Assembly (NCBI GenBank): GCA_002914805.1
Contig: JXTB01000234.1
Span: forward strand, 306,961 to 370,960
Direction of reading: 5' to 3'
DNA: 64,000 nucleotides
DNA from: Parasponia andersonii
Lineage: Eukaryota; Streptophyta; Magnoliopsida; Rosales; Cannabaceae
Below, piece after piece: positions 48,118-60,435 of this stretch. Position 1 is the first letter of the stretch; the number at the start of each line of letters is the position of its first letter. A program made the translations under genes and the position numbers. The notes beneath the pieces are model-generated. The model was given only the letters and a program-made list of their open reading frames with translations, searched no databases and was not told the origin of the DNA.

Positions 48118-51100
48118 GTTTTGGTATCAGAGCCTCAAGCTTTGATCTATCTGGGATTTTGCCTGTGATATTTTGGTGTCTAAAAGGCTTTTGGAAAAAT
48201 ATTTAATAAATACCTCATATATCATTAAGGAATTGGCTAAATATGTTGTCCTTATTCTGATTCATCCTGAATCTTTCGTTTACCTCCCCAAAGTAGAACT
48301 CTGAAATCCTTGGGATAGCTATAACCCTGAATTTGTAGTCTTAGAAATGTCGGGGATAACACGAAACTAGTGATTTCTAATCCTATCGAAAGTCCTAAAA
48401 TCAAATGGACATTCATTCTTATACTCCTATGTCCATTATTATGATAAGTTATACGAATATCATAGGTTTTAAGATAGCAATTCAGTGTCTTTTGTCTTGT
48501 TTTGGCATAACTTGATATTATTGGTATTTGTGCTGTTGTAATTTGAATTTCTTGGAAATTGTTTATTTGTGATTAACTAGTTTGCACATCTAGTATTATG
48601 TTATTATACTTTTGTATCATGCATTGGTTAGACTTTTTAGTGGACATGACATATAAGTTATCATGCATGAATTGATTTAATAATATGAACTGGATTAAAA
48701 AAAAGTATTATTTTCCAATCTTACCAAGTTTAACTTTTAGAAGGAAATTCTTAAATTAATGGAATTCAATTGGATTAATATATTGGTATGATATGTTGTA
48801 ATTTCTTAAATGTAGTCTTACACATATTTTGCTAAGTTTATTTTATGGCCCTTCAATAAGAAATTTTAGGATTTTTGAGAATCTGATTAGACTTAAAACC
48901 TGATTAATTTATTTTTGAAACTTTTGGAGATTTCAAATTGACAATTTTAGTTCTGCATGAAGAAGACATTTACATTTGACTAATGTAGCATCTTTATTTT
49001 GGAATCATATACGTCTTAATTCTGAATAATAGTTAGGTATGTGTGATTCATATTTTACAAGGAATAATGGTTTTAAGAATTAATAATACTACTTAAATTT
49101 AAGGTTTGTGAAATTACCAAGAATATAAGATTTAAATAATTGATTTACTTAAAACTAGTTGTGGTACTAGTGACATCTCATTGTATATTTAGAGATGTTA
49201 ATTTAAAAATAAAGTTCCTAAATATTTTTCCTAATTTTGAATATAGTAGATTTAATTGTTAAAAATTACCGAGTCTCTACTTGTCATATGATTTTGAATC
49301 TAAAGAAAATTTTGAAAAATTGAATTGTAAAGTAAATTAGAAATTAAACATAAACTGTCTATAGAAAAATATATGTGGAAACTTTAGGCAACAAAATTGA
49401 TCTCTTGGAAAATTTTTAATATGATTTAATGTAGTATGCATACAAATTTTGAAAGCTTGTGCATATATTTCTAAAAGTCAAATGTATAATATCTTGTTGT
49501 AAGAATTTTGCTAAGTAAAATTAGTTATACTAATTTGTTTAGAACCTTGTATGAATTGAAATTTTTAATATTTTAAAAACTTAGTTTGGAAGTTTTGTAA
49601 AAATATATGTGGAAACTTTGGGCAACAAAGTTGATCTCTTGGAAAATTTTGATGTGATTTAATGTAGTATACATACAAATTTTGAAAGCTTGTGCATATA
49701 TTTTTAAAAGTCAAATATATAATATCTTGTTGTAAGAATTTTGCTAAGTAAAATTAGTTATCCTAATTTGTTTGGAACCTTATCTGAATTGAAAATTTTA
49801 ATATTTTAAAAACTTAGTTTGCCTTGTTATTTGGATATGTTTATTCTTTCAAACTTCTCCATCATGTATGTGATATGCTTTATTGAGATGTACATGATTT
49901 TAGCGTTTATTGGATTGCTACATCCTTATTAGTTAATAGATATTTGTTGACTGAGTAGATCAATTTGGGTTGACTTTATCTTGTTGGTCTCAATTAGAAA
50001 ATTGAGTACTTATGTGATTGATTTAATTTGAGATCCTAAGTATTGAAAACTCCTAGTATTGGAGACTGAGGATGATATTTCGTTTGCACATAGAAATATA
50101 TAAATATATATATATATATATATTTGGTTTGAATACCTAAGCCTTGGAGAGACTTAGGTGGTGTATAATAGTATAGTATCTTTTTCTTTAAAATTTCATT
50201 TGAACTTTTAAATTCATGGAGTTTGTGCATATTATAAATTGGTTAGCTATATAAAAAGATTATTTTCTATAAATATGCTTTACGAATTGAGTGAGGTTAA
50301 AAAAATAAATAAAAATTACACCTAACACACTCTACTATTTTCTAAAATGCTTTATAAGTTTTTCATATTGTTAAAATATCTTTTAAAGCTATTTTTATTA
50401 AACAAAAATAACTAGAATGTGGTGACTTCAAAGTTATAAAGCTCAAAGAAAGCCTCACTAAAAGATTACCTAAAGTTTATCATTAATAAAGAATTATGGT
50501 AAATTCTTTGTATAATGTGTTTGTCAAAAAAAAAAAAGAAAGTATATTTTAAAATCGAACTTTGGAAAGGTTTTGAAATTTTAAGAAAATTTCTATTATG
50601 TTTAACTATGATTTAAAAGAAAATAATATATTTTAAGTACTTGATAGTTTAATTAATAAACTATATATCAAACAGAAAAACTTCTTCTTATCATACTTAC
50701 TTAGAATAGTAAGTAGAATTAGTGTGTTGGACACGAAATTGATTGACTAATGATGACGAGATTCAATCTTATCGATGTATTCCCTCTTAGTATTAATGAG
50801 TGAGTACTACTTGTGATACTTTGCTTGTACTAACTTTTGGTCATTTTTGGAGACTATTATTATAATCTATTGTGAATTAGAGTCCTTATTGAGTTTATTA
50901 GCAATGAGTTTAATTTGTAACTCAATACTTAATTTGAGTTGGATCCAAGCATCATTATATTATATAATTGATGGTATAAGGATCAGTTTACTCATGAGTC
51001 TATATTAAGAGTTGTTAGACTCTCGTCATTATATTTTCAAAAAGAATACTTGAAGTTCAACTTTAGTTTACCTATAGCCAAGGTGAGACCTTACTGTGGA

Positions 51101-52292
51101 CTAGTGTAATATTCCTATATGCCCCTAAAATTTGTGTTGCATGTTTTTAAAAATATTTTCGAAATTTTTTTTATAATTTTAAAATGAAATGAGGTTAGAT
51201 AAGAGATAGCCTATTCTATTGAAAGCTTGTTTCTGAGACATTGTCGTATTATTACCAGTTTTATTCATATATTAAATATTGAGTCATTTCAATATGACTT
51301 TTCCTTGTACCAAAGACTTATAAAGTCCTTAGAGCTAGTTGATGATTTGAGATTGCTGCTATAATCCCTATATTGGATAAAGAGATTTGAAAAGTTTCTA
51401 GATATAATTATATTATAAATAATTACTATATGGTATTACCTTGAGTAAAAGACTTGAAAAGTATTTGGGATATACTTGCATTCTATATGTTTAGACTACA
51501 ATGATTGACCTGTTAGCATTCCTTATGCTATGTACTCCTATGTTGAAGATTTCCATTTATGATGATTCTAGTCTTATCTTTAACTAGGAATGTGTTGTGT
51601 ACATTGTTTTTTTTTACTCGCTATGAGGGACGGTAAACGACTTATATCTTTATACTCTTATTATCATTTCTGACCTATGGATGTGTCTATCTTATGTGTG
51701 GTACAACACCAGTATTTTTGTTTCCTATTCGAAATATTGTTGGGTGCAATCTTGTTAGAGTCTTTGGACTTAGTAATTATTTAGGACTAAGTTTAACTGT
51801 AGACACATAGAAAAGCCTCAGTATGTTATTGATTTGGTATTATCTAGGGACGGTATTGTATGTGGCTGATATTTGATCTGTTATACTATTTTGATACCTA
51901 ATAATCAATATTTTGGTTATACAAGTCTTGTGTTTCGACTTCTATTCCTAGTTATCATCGCTACTTCTGTTATTAATTACCATCCTAAGGCCATTATTTC
52001 CAATCTCTCATATCGAGGTCTTGTACCTACTGGCGAACCATCTTGTGATTCTACATCTCTTTGTATACATCTTTATCACATATCTTTGTGTGACATTGAT
52101 ATGTTGGCGAATTCCTAACTCCAAGTGTGAAGTGTATATTTCACCCTTCTTGATTAAACTAGTATTTGATTCACTACTTTTGCATTCTATAATAGGTGGT
52201 TCACTCTCTTTTGGGCTATTATCCCTTGTTATTTTACTTGTATCCCTATCATGTTCGAATTTCAGGACGAAATTCTTTTAAGAGGAGAAGAA
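48118..52292 (+). other. Non-coding interior of the LARD-like element
   Basis: Primer-binding site at 48120-48134, polypurine tract at 52281-52292. Between them the DNA is AT-rich, without a domain. A 234-bp tandem duplication lies at 49365-49821. The frame just before the polypurine tract (FEFQDEILL-like) is a vestige of a polyprotein end. Confidence 0.65.
49365..49821. repeat. 234-bp tandem duplication
   Basis: Copy 1 (about 49365-49588) and copy 2 (about 49599-49821) both run from AAATATATGTGGAAACTTT to AAAACTTAGTTTG and differ at scattered positions, so the duplication is not recent. Confidence 0.9.
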
Positions 52293-54362
52293 CGTAAAAA
52301 ACCTAGTTTTTAGAATGGTAGTTTTGTACTTTACCCAAAAAAAACAGCAATATGTATATATCTGTTTCCTTTCTCTCCCCCCCGATGTCTTCTTCTTCTT
52401 CATTGTTCCCGAAGCACAGCTACTTTCAATGACTCATTTTTCAGCCGAATCGCGCCATGCCACCACCAGAAATCATGTCGCGCCACCATCAGAAGCTTCT
52501 AGATGACTTTTTGCGGCCAACAAAGCTCGAGTTCGTCGCCGACAAAGAGGAAGGCCATGAAGGAGATTCGAACACCAATGGAGATTCCAGCCACCTCAGG
52601 CTGTGAAACTGGTCTTGATTAACTCGTCTCGATACGAGTATCGCTATGGTATATATATCTCGACTCAACTTTATCAGGATTAAATTTTATCATTTTTAAC
52701 AATTTTGAGTTATTTAGTTTCATATTTAAATTTTTCAATCCGATCATTAAATCATAAAATAAACCACATATTTATAATATACTCGTGAAAAAAAAAATTC
52801 ATATATATATATTGACTATATTTGGTGACGAGTATAAAAATCTAAATTTAACGACTTAGACTGTCTCATTTTGCATGTCGTAGGCACAAGTTTGGCCCGA
52901 GCCCGAATCGATTAAATTATAGATCTACCTAGTATTTTGGGTGCTTTGAATTCAGTGGTGAAATAAATTTCACGATCTGAAGTTCCAATTGAAAAATCAA
53001 GTTTTTAAACCTATCAATCAAAGGTTTTAAAACGACATAAAACCCTCCAAACAACACCAAACTTTCTCTATAGCCTCATAATGCTATTTTGACACTCGAC
53101 CGAGGTAAGGATTCAATTACTTGATTCTAAAATTAGTTTAATTTATAAATTTATATATTTGTGATAAATATAAAATTTCATGAAATTATTCATAAAAATT
53201 GTGTTTATACCTGTTTTTTACTTAATTTAAGATATAAACTGTCTAGGAAATACGTCACATTGGTTGACGTGTCATATATACTATTTTGAACTATTTTCTG
53301 CAGAAAATCGAATTTTGGGTTTGATAAAAAAAACAGTCGTTATAATGCCGAAATTTTTAGAAAATCCAAAATAGTTTGAGAACATAGTTTTGAGAACTAA
53401 ATGATGTTTAATTAAAAAATATTGCATAATTATGTTGTGGTTTTGTGGAAATGGTGCATATTCTTATTTTGTTACTCATATAGCATTTACATGCATTCAC
53501 ACACTTACACGGCCATTGGACTTACGGTACCCCACATAGGGTGCTCGGACTTACGGTGCCTTTTTAGATGGTTCAAATTTGAGAGTGATCCACCAGGACA
53601 TTTCGGACGTCATGATTGTATTCAAGGTTATATGTTGGCTTGAATAGATATATACTGCTTTTGATGGATATTTTACAATAATTTGGAATATTTGTACTAT
53701 TTGACTATGATTTCCACTTGGGTTTTGTGAACTGTTTTGAATGGAATACTAACTATGCAGGACCTTCAATGTGAGTATATTTCTTATGTATAAAAACTTG
53801 TAATCGAATCCCTACTGAGCATTCACGTGCTCACACCTCCTACTTCCAGGTATTGATTTATTTTGGGGTAATTGTCGTGGTAGTTTGACAAGCTTATTTG
53901 GCTTATGTATGTCGTCTCCCACATCTTCATTGGTTGGTTCCTATTCTATACCAACCTTTCTTTTTTATGTCAAATTTATTTAGCCAATTATAGTGTATTT
54001 AGTAAATAGATGTATGGGGATAATTTTGCTATTAAAATGAGTATTTAGAAATACAAATAATTTTATGTAAATTATTTGGACATTGAACCTAAGGTTTAAT
54101 CTGACTTATTTTACTAAAGTTTATAAATTTAAAAATATTTTCTAAATTAATAATTAGAATTTTCTATAAACTTTAAATAAAGGATTTTCCTTGAAAAATT
54201 AAAACAAGTGAAAAATTTCTGATTTTGTGATTTACTTACTATTGAGAACTAAATTCAAATATTTTAAATACTTGATTTTCTGGAATTTTAAAAAATTATT
54301 ATTTATTATTATTTTCATTTAAATTTATTAAAAGTGATGAACTTGAATTTCCAATAGTGACA
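52293..54362 (+). repeat. LARD-like element, right LTR
   Basis: Starts CGTAAAAAACCTAGTTTTTA (TG mutated to CG) and ends AATAGTGACA. It matches the left LTR along its length with many substitutions, so the insertion is old. The ACTTACGG / GTGCTCGG blocks near 53520-53560 are shared. Confidence 0.8.
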
Positions 54363-55093
54363 GCTGTAGCCTCTGGTACGAACGCAAGCCCTTGTCTAAT
54401 TTTCATGGCATTACTATATTGGTTAAGTACGTCCGTGGTCCTGGGGCTATTGGATGCGATGACATTACTATATTGGTCAACCATGTGGCTATTGGATGCG
54501 ATGGCATTGTGTTATGATTACTCGGAAATATTGTGTTACTCTTGCTTGGAAAGATTGTGGTACGATTACTTGGAAGGGATATGGTACGATATTTACTTGA
54601 AGAGGCCGTATATTTGTAGAGAAAAGAAAAGAAAAGTTAGAAAAGGCCAAATACAAGATGATGAGTGTGCTAATATTTGTTTAGACTAAGCGCAATACGA
54701 GGTTGTAAGCTTGAGGCTTTGCAATTAATCATATATTAATTTCAATTGTCGTACATTAATTAATTAATTAATCGAGGACGGGACTCTATACCAGAATGCT
54801 TGTCCTATTTGTCGCCGTGTTATCTATAGACTCATTGTGTTCAACATCGTTGAATGATTGTGAAGTTATGCTCCAGTAATTTCGGAAGTACTTGAAAATT
54901 ATTAGTTAGAGTCTTATTATGTCTTTTTTTTTTTTTTTTGGCTTTTTTGTCTTAAAGATTATCATCATGTATTTTTGGTATTAACTTATTAGCATCACTT
55001 ATTCATGTTATGGAAGACTGTTTGTGTGTTTTCTTTTAACGGAGTCAGCAGAGATCATTGTCATTGTGTACGTATCATGTATATATATGTTTT
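54363..55093. other. Spacer between LTR elements
   Basis: Contains a short tandem pattern at about 54405-54510 (GGCTATTGGATGCGATG twice, each beside CATTACTATATTGG or a variant). The ORF at 54357-54689 follows these repeats and has no domain. Confidence 0.5.
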
Positions 55094-57407
55094 TGTGAAA
55101 TCCCACGTTTTTTTTAATATAATATAATATTTTTTAGTGGTAAGACCCATAACTTAAAAAAAAAAAAAAAAACTCTCCCTCTTTCATTTTTTTTTCTTTT
55201 CTTTTCTTTTGTTTTTCTTCTCTCTCTCCCTCACCCGATCTCGCCCTTTTTTTCTCGGCTGAAACAACACAGCCACCTCCTTCACTGTGCAAGCTACCGC
55301 ACGAGCTCCTCCAGCCATCGGTGACCAACAGCAACTGCCCAGATCAGCTCGCCACGAAGCTCCAGCTACCACCCCCAAACCGTCGGACCACCATTTCGCC
55401 GAAAAAGTGCAAAAAATATCCGCGGGAAGATTTCAATTCCAATGTCATTTCTGGTGACTTCAAGCCACAAATTTGGATTTCCCAAATTCGTCTCGACACG
55501 AGAATCGTCATGGTATATATATCTTGACTTAACTTTGCTTCGATTGAATTTTGTCATTTTTGATAATTTTAAATTATTTTTAGTTTTATATTTAAATTTT
55601 TCAATCCGACTGTTAGATCGTAAAATAAACCTTATATTTGTGATGTACTTGTGAAAACAAAAATTTTGATATATATATTGCCTATATTTACTAACGGGCA
55701 AGAAAATCTAAATGTAACAGCTTAGATTATCTTGTTTTGCATGTCGTGGGTGCGGGTTCAGCCCGAACTCTAATTAGTCAAACTATATATCTAACCTAGT
55801 ATTTTTGGGTACTCTAAATTCAGTAGTAAAGTCCATTTCAGGATCTGAAGCTCCTATTAAAAATCGAGTTCTTAAACCTATCAATCAAATGTTCGAAAAT
55901 GACGCCTGACCTTCTAAACGATACCCAAACGACGCCAAACCTTCTCCATAGTCCCGTAATATTATTTGGATACTCAATTGAGGTAGAGGTTCAATCATCT
56001 GATTTTATACATTATTTGATTTAAAATTTGCTTTATGACTATTTTGTGAAAAATTGTGAATTTAACAATATTTTAATGAACTATTGGAAAATCTTAGATT
56101 ATTCTGGAATTAGACTGCGTGACTTCTATGCATATTTATAAAATCGTGACTTTAGAGTGATTTAGTAGATTTCCTATCCAAGGTACAGTAAATTCCAGAA
56201 TAATATCAAGCAGAATTTTATACCATAATTTGGTTATATTCTGCATGGTTATTACATATATCTGACTACATGTTATACATACCATAAAATCACACATGAA
56301 ATACATCTTAGGCATCACAGTATTGTAGTAGGCAGACTAGTACACCCGCCTTCGGTATATGTTCTGCATGATTATTACATAAATCTGGCTACATATTGTA
56401 TATACCATAAGATCACACATGAAATATATCTTAAACATCGCAGTATTGTAGTAGGCGGACTAGTACACCCGCCTTCGGTGAGAGCCTGTAAACCCGTGCG
56501 AAGTTTTTCTGATTATTCCCACTAGATAGACATAGGCATTCAGTTGCCCTTTCAATTCGGTAGGCTTAGACACATGGGTGTCCCTCTGCTGTTATGGGAT
56601 AGATATCAGGCAAAGAATACTTAGTACACATAGTACAAGTTACTCTAGTTCATAATGAGTGGGTGTGAGCTCATGGGATGAGTTAATTTATTTTATATAC
56701 AATCTTGCGATTTCTGATTTTGGGTTTTGAATATGTGATTATTCTAAATACTAATGGTTTTATAAACTTGGTTTATAAATGGATTTTGGAAAATGTATTA
56801 ACCATGCAAGTTTGGTAAAAATTGCATCCACTAAAAAAAAAAAGTAATTGAGTTTCTACTAAGCATTCTTGTGCTCATCCCCTACTTTCTCCCATTTCAG
56901 GTGTTGACCTATTTTGTAATAAATATTCTGGTGGCTTGACAAGCATGTTTAACTTATGCTTGCAGTTCCAATCCTCTTCATTGGTTGGTTTGTACTCTGT
57001 ATTAAATCCTCTTTTCTAAGTCAAATTTATTTAACTAATAGTAATATATTTACTGAGCAGATATATGAGGANACTTAGAAAATAAAAATGATTTCAGGTA
57101 AAATATTTGAATATTAGGCCTAGGATTTTAAATTAAACTATTTCATTAAACTTTATGAAACAATAAAAGTTTTTGGACTAGTTAATTAGGATTTTTGCTA
57201 AAGATAAAATGAAGAATTTTTTGAAAATTTAAAATTTGTAGATAATAATATGATCATCAAATTTATCAAATCTTGAAATTTACTCACTTTTGAGGACTAA
57301 AACTTAAATTTCAAATACTTAAATTTTTCTAAAATTTTAGAAACTACTGTTTATCATTATTTTCACTCAAAATTACTAAAAACAGTCCTGGATTTTCGGT
57401 CGTGACA
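55094..57407 (+). mobile_element. Solo LTR related to the LARD-like element
   Basis: Starts TGTGAAATCCCACG and ends CGGTCGTGACA, with a perfect 5-bp duplication GTTTT on both sides (55089-55093 and 57408-57412). Several blocks match the LTRs at 46243 and 52293: the TCTCGACACGAG..ATCGTCATGGTATATATATC stretch, AATCCGACTGTTAGATCGTA, and the TCTTCATTGGTTGGTT block near the 3' end. No internal region or partner LTR exists, so it arose by LTR-LTR recombination. It contains a 123-bp tandem duplication (56236-56480) and an N at 57072. Confidence 0.8.
56236..56480. repeat. 123-bp tandem duplication inside the solo LTR
   Basis: Copy 1 (56236-56358) and copy 2 (56359-56480) both run from TATATTCTGCATGGTTATTA or a close variant to GACTAGTACACCCGCCTTCG. 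Confidence 0.9.
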
Positions 57408-57412
57408 GTTTT

Positions 57413-58097
57413 GTATGTCTAATTTATGATTTTATAACCCTTGAATTAAAAAGATCAATTGATAGAAACTAAAACTCAGTTTAATTATTTCCCTAATTTC
57501 ATGATTAGATGTTTCTAGTATATTCATAGACCCCACCATAGGAATATCGAATTACATCAACATAATTTCATTGATTAAGATAAACGTTTCCCACACAAAA
57601 GGAGACATAATTAATATTATTCATAAAACTAATGGCTGATCAGTTCATATATAGTCCTGGCCACAATTTATTCTATGCACCTGATCTTATAATCTGGTAC
57701 AATATTTTTGTACTTGACATAACTCTTCTCCTATCTCATTATGTAGATATCAACGAAATCCTGCATGTCAAAACAAAACAGATCAGTACATATTATGAAC
57801 GACTAGAGAGCTACGGGGCTAGTCTCGTTTGATTCTAAGAGAACTTTAGCAATATATAACCTAGTTTCGATTAGATATCATGCACTATCCTAATTCCTAA
57901 AATGTAACATTTGGAATCTAAAACATTTCAGAAACGATTAGCACAGAATTCAACCAATTTTTCACAGTTATTTTTTGATAAAAAAAAAAAAAAAAAAAAT
58001 TTAACTGCAATGATTTTTTTTTTTTTTTTTTTGCTCTTTAAGAGATCAAATTGGCATATAGTATGCAATTATGATGATGTGAAAGATATAATTAGTA
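57413..58097. other. Spacer and 3' flank of the lipid transfer gene
   Basis: AT-rich with A and T runs at 57980-58033. No coding domain. The 3' UTR of the minus-strand gene at 58098 probably occupies the right end. Confidence 0.5.
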
Positions 58098-58502
58098 TTA
58101 CGTAGTGCAGTCGAAGTTGCGATCGATGGGGGGCAAATTGAAGGAAATTCCACATTCTTTGGGGAGACTCGAAATTCGACTTGTATCGACGTCTGGCAGC
58201 GTGTTGAGAACCTTTTTAATGCACTCACAAGCAGCCTGCTTGTCTTGTTTGGACTTAGCTTCATCGTTTAGTTGCTTGGCGCCGTCGCAACAAGACTTGG
58301 ACGGCTTGTCTTCTCTGCCTCTCACGTAGGGGAGGCAAGGAGACAACTCGTTCACGACTTTGTTGCATGAAGGTTGGTCAGGCTGGCTGGGGCCCGCTGG
58401 TGTAAGTACCATATTAGGTTGAGCTCCCGTCAGGATGGCGGAACTCGAAAGGAGTAAGATTATGGCGGAGAACATTAGTACTTGGACAGTCTGGCGAAGC
58501 AT
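58098..58502 (-). CDS. Non-specific lipid transfer protein, type I spacing
   Basis: An intronless 134-residue frame. The first 27 or so residues (MLRQTVQVLMFSAIILLLSS...) are a signal peptide for secretion to the cell wall. The mature part has the eight-cysteine motif C46, C56, C71-C72, C92-x-C94, C117, C132 (spacing 9, 14, 19, 1, 22, 14), which fits type I nsLTPs, a four-disulfide helical bundle with a lipid tunnel. Family members bind and move lipids outside the cell and take part in cuticle formation and defence; the role of this one is not known. The acidic-basic stretch SCCDGAKQLNDEAKSKQDKQ is more charged than usual. The ATG at 58502 is preceded by a TATA box 82 bases upstream and no other in-frame start. 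Confidence 0.9.
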   Translation of the reverse strand: MLRQTVQVLMFSAIILLLSSSAILTGAQPNMVLTPAGPSQPDQPSCNKVVNELSPCLPYVRGREDKPSKSCCDGAKQLNDEAKSKQDKQAACECIKKVLNTLPDVDTSRISSLPKECGISFNLPPIDRNFDCTT

Positions 58503-58583
58503 TGTGGCTGGGCTGAGAGAAAGAAATGAACAAATTTGATATGAATGTTTGTCGTTTGACGAAATTAGTTGTAGTAAAGGACC

Positions 58584-58591
58584 TATTTATA
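58584..58591 (-). promoter_or_regulatory. TATA box of the lipid transfer gene
   Basis: The minus strand reads TATAAATA, 82 bases before the ATG, the normal distance for a short plant leader. Confidence 0.7.
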
Positions 58592-59070
58592 ATACACAGC
58601 TAATTTGTTTGGCTCTTGCATGCGAGTTTCATGAGTCATCAACTAAAACGAATTTGCTGTTTGTTTTCCGGGGTTGAATATGTTTAAAGACGTTGTCACG
58701 CATTCTCCTTTAACCAAAGTTTTTAGTTTAGTTAATACTTAATATTCTGTTAATTGATTCGCCATTTAAGGAGGATATTAGTCTGACTATAGGGGCAATT
58801 AAGTAGTTTAATCCGTGTTGGGAAACACTAAGTAGCCTTCTCACACTTCTCATGAGCTTGTTTTGTGGGGGAAAAGTAAGGGTTGGAGCTTTTCGTCAGC
58901 ATCTCTAAGGGTGTATGTACATACCATATAGAGAGTAGAGGGAGCTTGAGAGACTTGTTTAGTTGAAGTTGCATTCATATTATGCTGGACTACAGAGTTA
59001 CTTAATCCTCATTTGATAGATAGTGATACTTTTGAGATTCCCGGCCGTGGATTTGCATAATTGGAAATTG
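58592..59070. other. Upstream region of the lipid transfer gene
   Basis: Promoter-side DNA without a gene; no clear regulatory site can be assigned by eye. Confidence 0.45.
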
Positions 59071-59250
59071 AGAAATACTAAATGTACTTTCTTTCTTACT
59101 CTTTTTTACATTCTCCCACTGACACGTAGATTCCACTATCCAGTTTAATATTTTAATAATATAACAAATCATAGTGGAATCCACGTGTCAATCAGTGAGA
59201 TTAAGAGAATGCGAAAGAGAGTATAAAAGAGAATGTTGCTAGTATTCTTC
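59071..59250. mobile_element. Palindromic MITE
   Basis: The arms pair across a short AT-rich loop: TGACACGTAGATTCCACTAT (59119-59138) with ATAGTGGAATCCACGTGTCA (59171-59190), and the pairing extends outward through ACTCTTTTTTACATTCT / AGAATGCGAAAGAGAGT to GAATACTA-type ends. No target duplication was fixed. It lies in the upstream region of the lipid transfer gene. Confidence 0.6.
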
Positions 59251-59321
59251 TAGAAAATTTGAAACCAAATCAGTCAGCAGATTTTCACTTAACTGCATAA
59301 ACCACTCAAACCAAATCACAC

Positions 59322-60049
59322 TGTCAGGTGTGGTGTGGTTATTTTATTTCGTGGTGTGGTTTGAGGTTTAATTTTTCTCTACTGTTGTGGTGTGGTGTGG
59401 TATGGAATACGGAATAAGATTTCTATTTCCGCAATAAACCGCACTGCACCGCATATACATGTACATCTAATTTAATATATATACATGAATTCACATATAT
59501 AATATACTAAAATCTAAAATCTAAATTTTCTTGGAATAAATTGTGAATGAAACTTGAAGAATTTTGGAGAAAGTCAAACAAATGAAAACTTACTAATAAT
59601 TTAAGTTTCAATTTTATTATTTGTTGTTCGGAATGATGTTTAAGTTTTTGAACTTTAGACATTTGTGTTTTACTGTATTTTGATTAGGTTGTAATATTAT
59701 GTCTTATTAAGATGTTGCTTAAACAAGTATGAATATATAAATGTGTAACTTTCTTAAATATTTTAGAATTGTGTTAATTTTTAAATGATTTTATTTTAGT
59801 AGTAATAACTTTTTTTAAGATTATTTTTTAATTTGGCTCAATTTTGTTAAAATCCATATCAAATGCCCAAACCGCATAAACCGTACAGCACCAAACCCCA
59901 TAATATGGTGTAATTTGGTGTGGTAAATAGATTTTTTTTTAACCACAATGGTTAAAATTTTCTTCTACCGCACTTTGTGGATTAGTAAAAAAATTTAGAC
60001 ATTGTACCGCCTAATTAACACCGGACACACCGCGCTCACCCCTACCAAA
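59322..60049. mobile_element. GTGGTGTGG-rich element, possibly hAT-type
   Basis: The left side has repeats of GGTGTGGTGTGG (59326-59404), the right side has CCGCACTTTG, AACCGCATAAACCG and ends CACCGCGCTCACCCCTA. The reverse complement of that end, TAGGGGTGAGCGCGGTG, is like hAT terminal repeats that start CAGGGGTG. The left terminus is degraded (CAGGTGTGGTG) and no duplication was found, so the class is tentative. Confidence 0.35.
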
Positions 60050-60435
60050 TAGGCATTTTAGAAAACAATAACCTATAAACGACATAAACAAGGAGAAACG
60101 AGATCAAAATTCACTGGTACTATTTCTGTGATAATCAGCGAAGAATTGATAATACTTGGACTAGTACCAGAAATCTGAACTATAAATCAAACCATATCTT
60201 CACGAAATAGAGGTTTTATTTGTCATCGGCGCTCTGAGCATCATGACATTGGAGCAGGATTTTACAGTTTAAGATAATATGAAATGTAAGTAGCTGCGAA
60301 GCAAAAAGCAATAATTTATTCCCAATTTACATGCTTCAAATCAGCAAGTATTATAGTAACAAATCTAATTTATCTTCAAATGCAAAAGTCTAGCATGTAC
60401 ATGTTGGTATGTAAAGTATATTTTGAGTGTACAAA
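60050..60435 (-). other. Spacer and probable ATG6 3' UTR
   Basis: AT-rich, no coding domain on either strand. The right end is the 3' untranslated region of the minus-strand gene beginning at 60436. Confidence 0.5.

Larger units (their letters stand above)
46243..54362 (+). mobile_element. Non-coding LTR element (LARD-like, chromovirus ends)
   Basis: LTRs at 46243-48117 and 52293-54362 flank a 4.2-kb interior. The left LTR is followed by TTTTGGTATCAGAGCC (primer-binding site) and the right one is preceded by TTTCAGGACGAAATTC and AGAGGAGAAG (end of a typical gypsy polyprotein region and polypurine tract). Flanking GCTCT (46238) and GCTGT (54363) are a 4-of-5 target duplication. The interior has no gag or pol domain that I can recognise, which fits a large retrotransposon derivative or a fully decayed copy. 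Confidence 0.8.

Noticed and set aside
54357..54689. 110-residue plus-strand ORF with YWLSTSVVLGLLDAM-like repeats
   Set aside because: Made by a short tandem repeat next to an LTR end; no domain and no conserved context.
55134..55527. Overlapping ORFs on both strands at the solo LTR start
   Set aside because: They lie inside the solo LTR in a GC-richer, pyrimidine-rich stretch; equivalent short ORFs occur in the other two LTRs at 46273 and 52315 without conserved protein sequence.
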